Positions 7,827 through 10,000 of a stretch of 10,000 nucleotides of DNA are shown here, piece after piece; position 1 is the first letter of the stretch; each line of letters begins with the position of its first letter. The stretch is from Actinidia chinensis (taxonomy: Eukaryota; Streptophyta; Magnoliopsida; Ericales; Actinidiaceae): NCBI GenBank assembly GCA_009663005.1, contig CM018916.1, positions 7,516,358-7,526,357 of the forward strand, read 5' to 3'. Position numbers and translations under genes: made by a program. The notes below the pieces were generated by a model, which was not told the origin of the DNA, did no database searches, and saw only the letters and a list, made by a program, of their open reading frames with translations.

Positions 7827-7941
7827 TAATTCCAGATCCCGGCGAGATTACAAAACGTGAATATTCCTCGGGCGGCGAGGTAATGTGATCGACATCGAAG
7901 TCCTCTCACCAAACCTGAGTAAAGCTCGACAACGTCCCCGT

Positions 7942-7949
7942 TCCAGAGC
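7942..7949. repeat. Left 8-bp target site duplication of the hAT-like element
   Basis: TCCAGAGC here is repeated exactly at 8551-8558 on the far side of the element. Eight base pairs is the characteristic duplication length of hAT transposons. Confidence 0.75.
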
Positions 7950-8112
7950 CAGCCGGGCTTTGGGCTAAGGCCCAGAGGCGCAGGGTCTTAGGCCCCCCAA
8001 AACGCCCCAAAAATTTAGGGCCCCGTTTATATTAGTACCTAGTATATGTATGTGTAGTTTTGGACCCATTTTAAGCAAAGGTCACCTAAAGATTCAGCAA
8101 ATAAAAACACCC

Positions 8113-8142
8113 TTCCCTAAGTATCTCTTTCCCTCCTTTCCA
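8113..8142 (+). repeat. Direct repeat copy 1 inside the hAT-like element
   Basis: TTCCCTAAGTATCTCTTTCCC and the following CTCCTTTCCA recur at 8223-8254 with small differences, 110 bases apart. Such an internal duplication may mark the history of the element or be a transposase-binding region. Confidence 0.85.
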
Positions 8143-8222
8143 TGATTTATAAAGTCTGATCTTGGTTATCTCCTTCCTTCTTCTTTACCGTTAAATAAAC
8201 AAAAGCAAGCCCCAAACCACAT

Positions 8223-8254
8223 TTCCCTAAGTATCTCTTTCCCCTCTCCTTTCC
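8223..8254 (+). repeat. Direct repeat copy 2 inside the hAT-like element
   Basis: This is the second copy of the repeat at 8113-8142, identical over the first 21 bases and then differing by a short CT insertion. Confidence 0.85.
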
Positions 8255-8550
8255 AACTTCCCAACCAAACATAGCATGGAAGTGCGAAAGCTCAAGTGAT
8301 GGCAGAGGATGTGATTGTGAGGAAAAATTAGTACTTTCTGCTAAACCGAGGAGTGATGTGTAAGAGTAGTCACGATGATAATGCTTTAAAGAGTGATTTG
8401 TAAAGTAACGATGATAGATTTTTTTGAAATAGTATTTGTTTTAAAAAGTTAATTGGTTCGACTTTGTATTCGATTATATAAGCAGTTTTAAGTAAGGGCT
8501 TCCATTTTGGAGTTCGCATTAGGCCTCTAGAATCCAAAGTCGGCCCCATG

Positions 8551-8558
8551 TCCAGAGC
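8551..8558. repeat. Right 8-bp target site duplication of the hAT-like element
   Basis: TCCAGAGC matches 7942-7949 exactly. The shared stretch extends one more base (C), so the element boundary is certain to within one base. Confidence 0.75.
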
Positions 8559-8993
8559 CCACAGAGAAGTTCCGCGGGCGTTCGAACGGGCCGCTCTCGC
8601 CTTTTTCAACCGCAGCGACGGCCGAGGCGACGGCGAGAGGAACGATGCTTCTCGGCGCCGGAAGGCCGGAGCTGGATGGCTTGGGGTACTGCCCCGCACA
8701 GATGTGGGCAGGCAAAGAGGGTCCGGCAGAGTCGGAGACGTCGAAGGTTATGTGGAAGAGGGACTCGGCAGCGGGGTGCGGACGCCGGCCGAGAGGTGTC
8801 GCGGGTCAGATGTCGGCGGGGGTGAAAGGGGAGAGGGAGGAGGAGAAAGAAAAAGAGAGGAGGACACGGGGGGAAGGGACGCGGGTGGCGGCGGAGGATG
8901 GCAACGGGACTGGTGGTGGGCAATTCATGAGGAGAAGGGTGAAGAGAGAGAGAAGGGGAGAGAGAGCATCGACCAGGTTGAGATCATCGCATG

Positions 8994-8999
8994 TTTATA
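8994..8999 (-). promoter_or_regulatory. TATA box of the disrupted gene, with CT-rich leader
   Basis: On the - strand TATAAA sits 71 bases before the ATG at 8928, and a pyrimidine-rich leader (8929-8970, GA-rich on +) lies between. A TATA about 30 bases upstream of a CT-rich start region is a common plant core promoter layout. The predicted start of transcription is near 8967. This supports reading 8928-7826 as the first exon. Confidence 0.5.
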
Positions 9000-9147
9000 A
9001 TTCTTTTTTATGATCAGTGTAGGTTGGATTCATGGGGGTGAAATCTGCCGTTATTTTAAACTACGCGAGTGTGTTGACTGATGGTCATTTAAGTACGTCT
9101 AGTGTAAATGAAAGATTATTTGATGTTTTTTTTTCATTTATTCGGTC

Positions 9148-9163
9148 AAAACGACGTCGTTTT
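9148..9163. promoter_or_regulatory. 16-bp palindrome with ACGT core
   Basis: AAAACGACGTCGTTTT is a perfect palindrome with a GACGTC centre, a class of site bound by plant bZIP factors. It lies about 150 bases upstream of the - strand TATA box. This motif is also widespread in plant repeats, so a regulatory role is only inferred. Confidence 0.5.
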
Positions 9164-9376
9164 ACATTTGTTATAAAAAAAGTTTATAAACATGGTATTT
9201 CCCGTTACAATTCCAGTGAATCCACTATTTAGATCAATCTTTCTAAATTTATAATACCAATTTGCTCTAAGAGTATAATATCCAACAATCTGCTTCATTT
9301 TACATCCTCGTTTTACCAAAATCATACTTTGTCTAACTTTCTTTTTTCTTTTTTTAATTCCTCCAACAATTATCAC

Positions 9377-9392
9377 CTCTCTCTCTCTCTCT
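9377..9392. repeat. (CT)8 microsatellite
   Basis: Eight CT units followed by GTGGTCTCTC. A simple repeat in AT-rich flanking DNA. Confidence 0.95.
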
Positions 9393-9920
9393 GTGGTCTC
9401 TCAAAACAACTCTATTGATTATTTTTTCTAATAAAACCAATTTATTTTTAATTAAAAATATGAAACTAACTCTACAATTTAACAGCAATCTTGTCATTTC
9501 TTAAAAATAAAAAAATAACGGAAAGAATGTTGATTATATTTGTAAAGAAAATATCTTTGTTAGTTAGATTAAGGGGGAGAGAGGAATTTGGGAATTATAT
9601 TGTTAAAAATGTTAGTGAAATTTACCCATAATTTTGTTAAAGTAGCTATTATTTTTTTATAAAAAATATCAATAAATTTTAGTGAATTATATGAAAATTC
9701 TTATATTTTAGACTCACCCAAAAAAATTTAAATTTTTGATAAAATAATTTAAATTTTTTTATTAAAGACAAAAAAAATTCTAAAACTAAAGCAGCTAAAA
9801 AAATTCAAAAAATATTGGGTGCTATTTTATAATCTCATTTTCTCTTATTGTATTTTTTCCTTTATTAGGTGAAATTCCTCAAATACTCCTTATGTTCCAT
9901 ATTAATTTTACTTTAACTAT
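9393..9920. other. AT-rich sequence without recognisable genes
   Basis: No coding frame, RNA gene or element can be supported. A perfect 16-bp palindrome, AAAAATTTAAATTTTT, lies at 9722-9737, and AATTTAAATTTTT recurs at 9746-9758. Both are simple consequences of the AT-rich composition. If the gene on the - strand is real, the part nearest 9000 belongs to its upstream region. Confidence 0.6.
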
Positions 9921-9937
9921 TAGGGTGATCAACGTTC

Positions 9938-9989
9938 GATTTGATCAGGTTTATGGTCAAATCATAAACAAATCATGAACAATGATTTG
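9938..9989. repeat. Cluster of inverted CAAATC/GATTTG repeats at the right edge
   Basis: GATTTGA (9938-9944) pairs with TCAAATC (9957-9963) across a 12-base loop. CAAATCAT (9969-9976) pairs with ATGATTTG (9982-9989) across five bases. The clustered arms could be the terminal or subterminal part of an unknown element that continues beyond the window. Confidence 0.6.
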
Positions 9990-10000
9990 GCCTTTTTCTA

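Larger units (their letters stand above)
7950..8550. mobile_element. Non-autonomous hAT-like DNA transposon (601 bp)
   Basis: The element begins CAGCCGGGCTTTGGGC and ends CCAAAGTCGGCCCCATG. The reverse complement of the right end therefore starts CATGGGGCCGACTTTGG. The ends share CA, a G/C-rich block, CTTTGG and, further in, AGAGGC, so the terminal inverted repeats are degenerate. It is flanked by a perfect 8-bp duplication, TCCAGAGC. The subterminal GGCCCCCCAAAA...AAATTTAGGGCCCCG (about 7992-8025) and CATTAGGCCTCTA (about 8517-8529) resemble the GGGCCC-rich ends of plant hAT elements that encode TTF-type zinc-finger transposases. No transposase remains, so it would have depended on an autonomous relative. 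It contains a direct repeat of about 30 bp. Confidence 0.7.
7826..8928 (-). pseudogene. 5' exon of an unrecognised plant gene, split by a transposon and carrying two stops
   Basis: The - strand has an ATG at 8928-8926 after a TATA box and CT-rich leader. The open frame starts MNCPPPVPLPSSAATR, meets a TGA at 8808-8806 and then stays open in the same frame. It reads YPKPSSSGLPAPRSIVPLA and FERPRNFSVGSG up to 8559. There a hAT-like insert (7950-8550, plus target duplication) breaks it, and the frame enters the insert and stops. If the insert and one target copy are ignored, the same frame continues from 7941 (TLSSFTQVW), meets a second TGA at about 7905, reads EDFDVDHITSPPEEYSRF and ends at a splice donor at 7826. 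Both TGA codons could derive from CGA by CpG deamination. Alternatively, a CAG acceptor at 8691-8689 could start an internal exon at 8688. No known domain is recognised. The GC-rich, CpG-rich composition differs sharply from the AT-rich surroundings. Confidence 0.55.

Noticed and set aside
8606..8923. 105-codon - strand frame in another phase
   Set aside because: It begins at a non-ATG codon and lacks continuity across the transposon. The frame from 8928 has an ATG, promoter context and continuation to a splice donor.
8548..9000. 150-codon + strand ORF
   Set aside because: It is the antisense shadow of the GC-rich - strand frame, with low-complexity Arg/Gly/Glu composition and a start inside the transposon end.
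1..10000. Bacterial features such as CRISPR arrays, operons or integrons
   Set aside because: No such arrays, ribosome-binding patterns or dense coding are present. The content is plant nuclear DNA.

Overview
The window looks like intergenic or intronic DNA from a flowering plant, probably a dicot. It is mostly AT-rich, contains nested and decayed transposable elements, and holds no intact protein-coding gene. The evidence is an Athila-type Ty3/gypsy polymerase with plant-specific conserved motifs, its 1.69-kb LTR, a short hAT-like DNA transposon, and a TATA plus CT-rich leader typical of plant promoters.

Positions 1-6569 are the 3' half of one Athila-lineage LTR retrotransposon lying on the + strand. 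In order it holds the RNase H tail (about 1-115), the tether and integrase zinc region (about 170-560), the integrase core (about 690-1050), the integrase C-terminal part (1051-1262, continuing at 2631-2960), a decayed stretch where Athila elements carry an env-like ORF (about 3050-4870), the polypurine tract (4871-4880) and the 3' LTR (4881-6569, TGTGAT...ATCACA). The polymerase is dead: it has several frameshifts and stops, and the third catalytic acidic residue is missing. The 5' half, including gag, protease, most of RT and the 5' LTR, lies upstream of the window.

The strangest object is at 1262-2630: about 1.37 kb made almost only of C and A on the + strand, with hardly any G and with C-runs of up to 21. 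It sits inside the integrase reading, and the homology resumes on its far side with almost nothing lost. It may be a sequencing or assembly artefact, or a real low-complexity insertion.

Positions 6570-7825 contain nothing I can name. On the - strand, 9000 down to 7826 looks like the 5' end of a plant gene: a TATA box (8994-8999), a CT-rich leader, an ATG (8926-8928), a GC-rich open frame and a splice donor after 7826. A 601-bp hAT-like element (7950-8550) with an exact 8-bp target duplication (TCCAGAGC) splits this exon, and two in-frame TGA codons also interrupt it. On this model the Athila element sits downstream, in the first intron. The gene product is not recognised. Positions 9001-10000 are AT-rich and hold an ACGT-core palindrome, a CT microsatellite and, at the right edge, a cluster of inverted CAAATC/GATTTG repeats.
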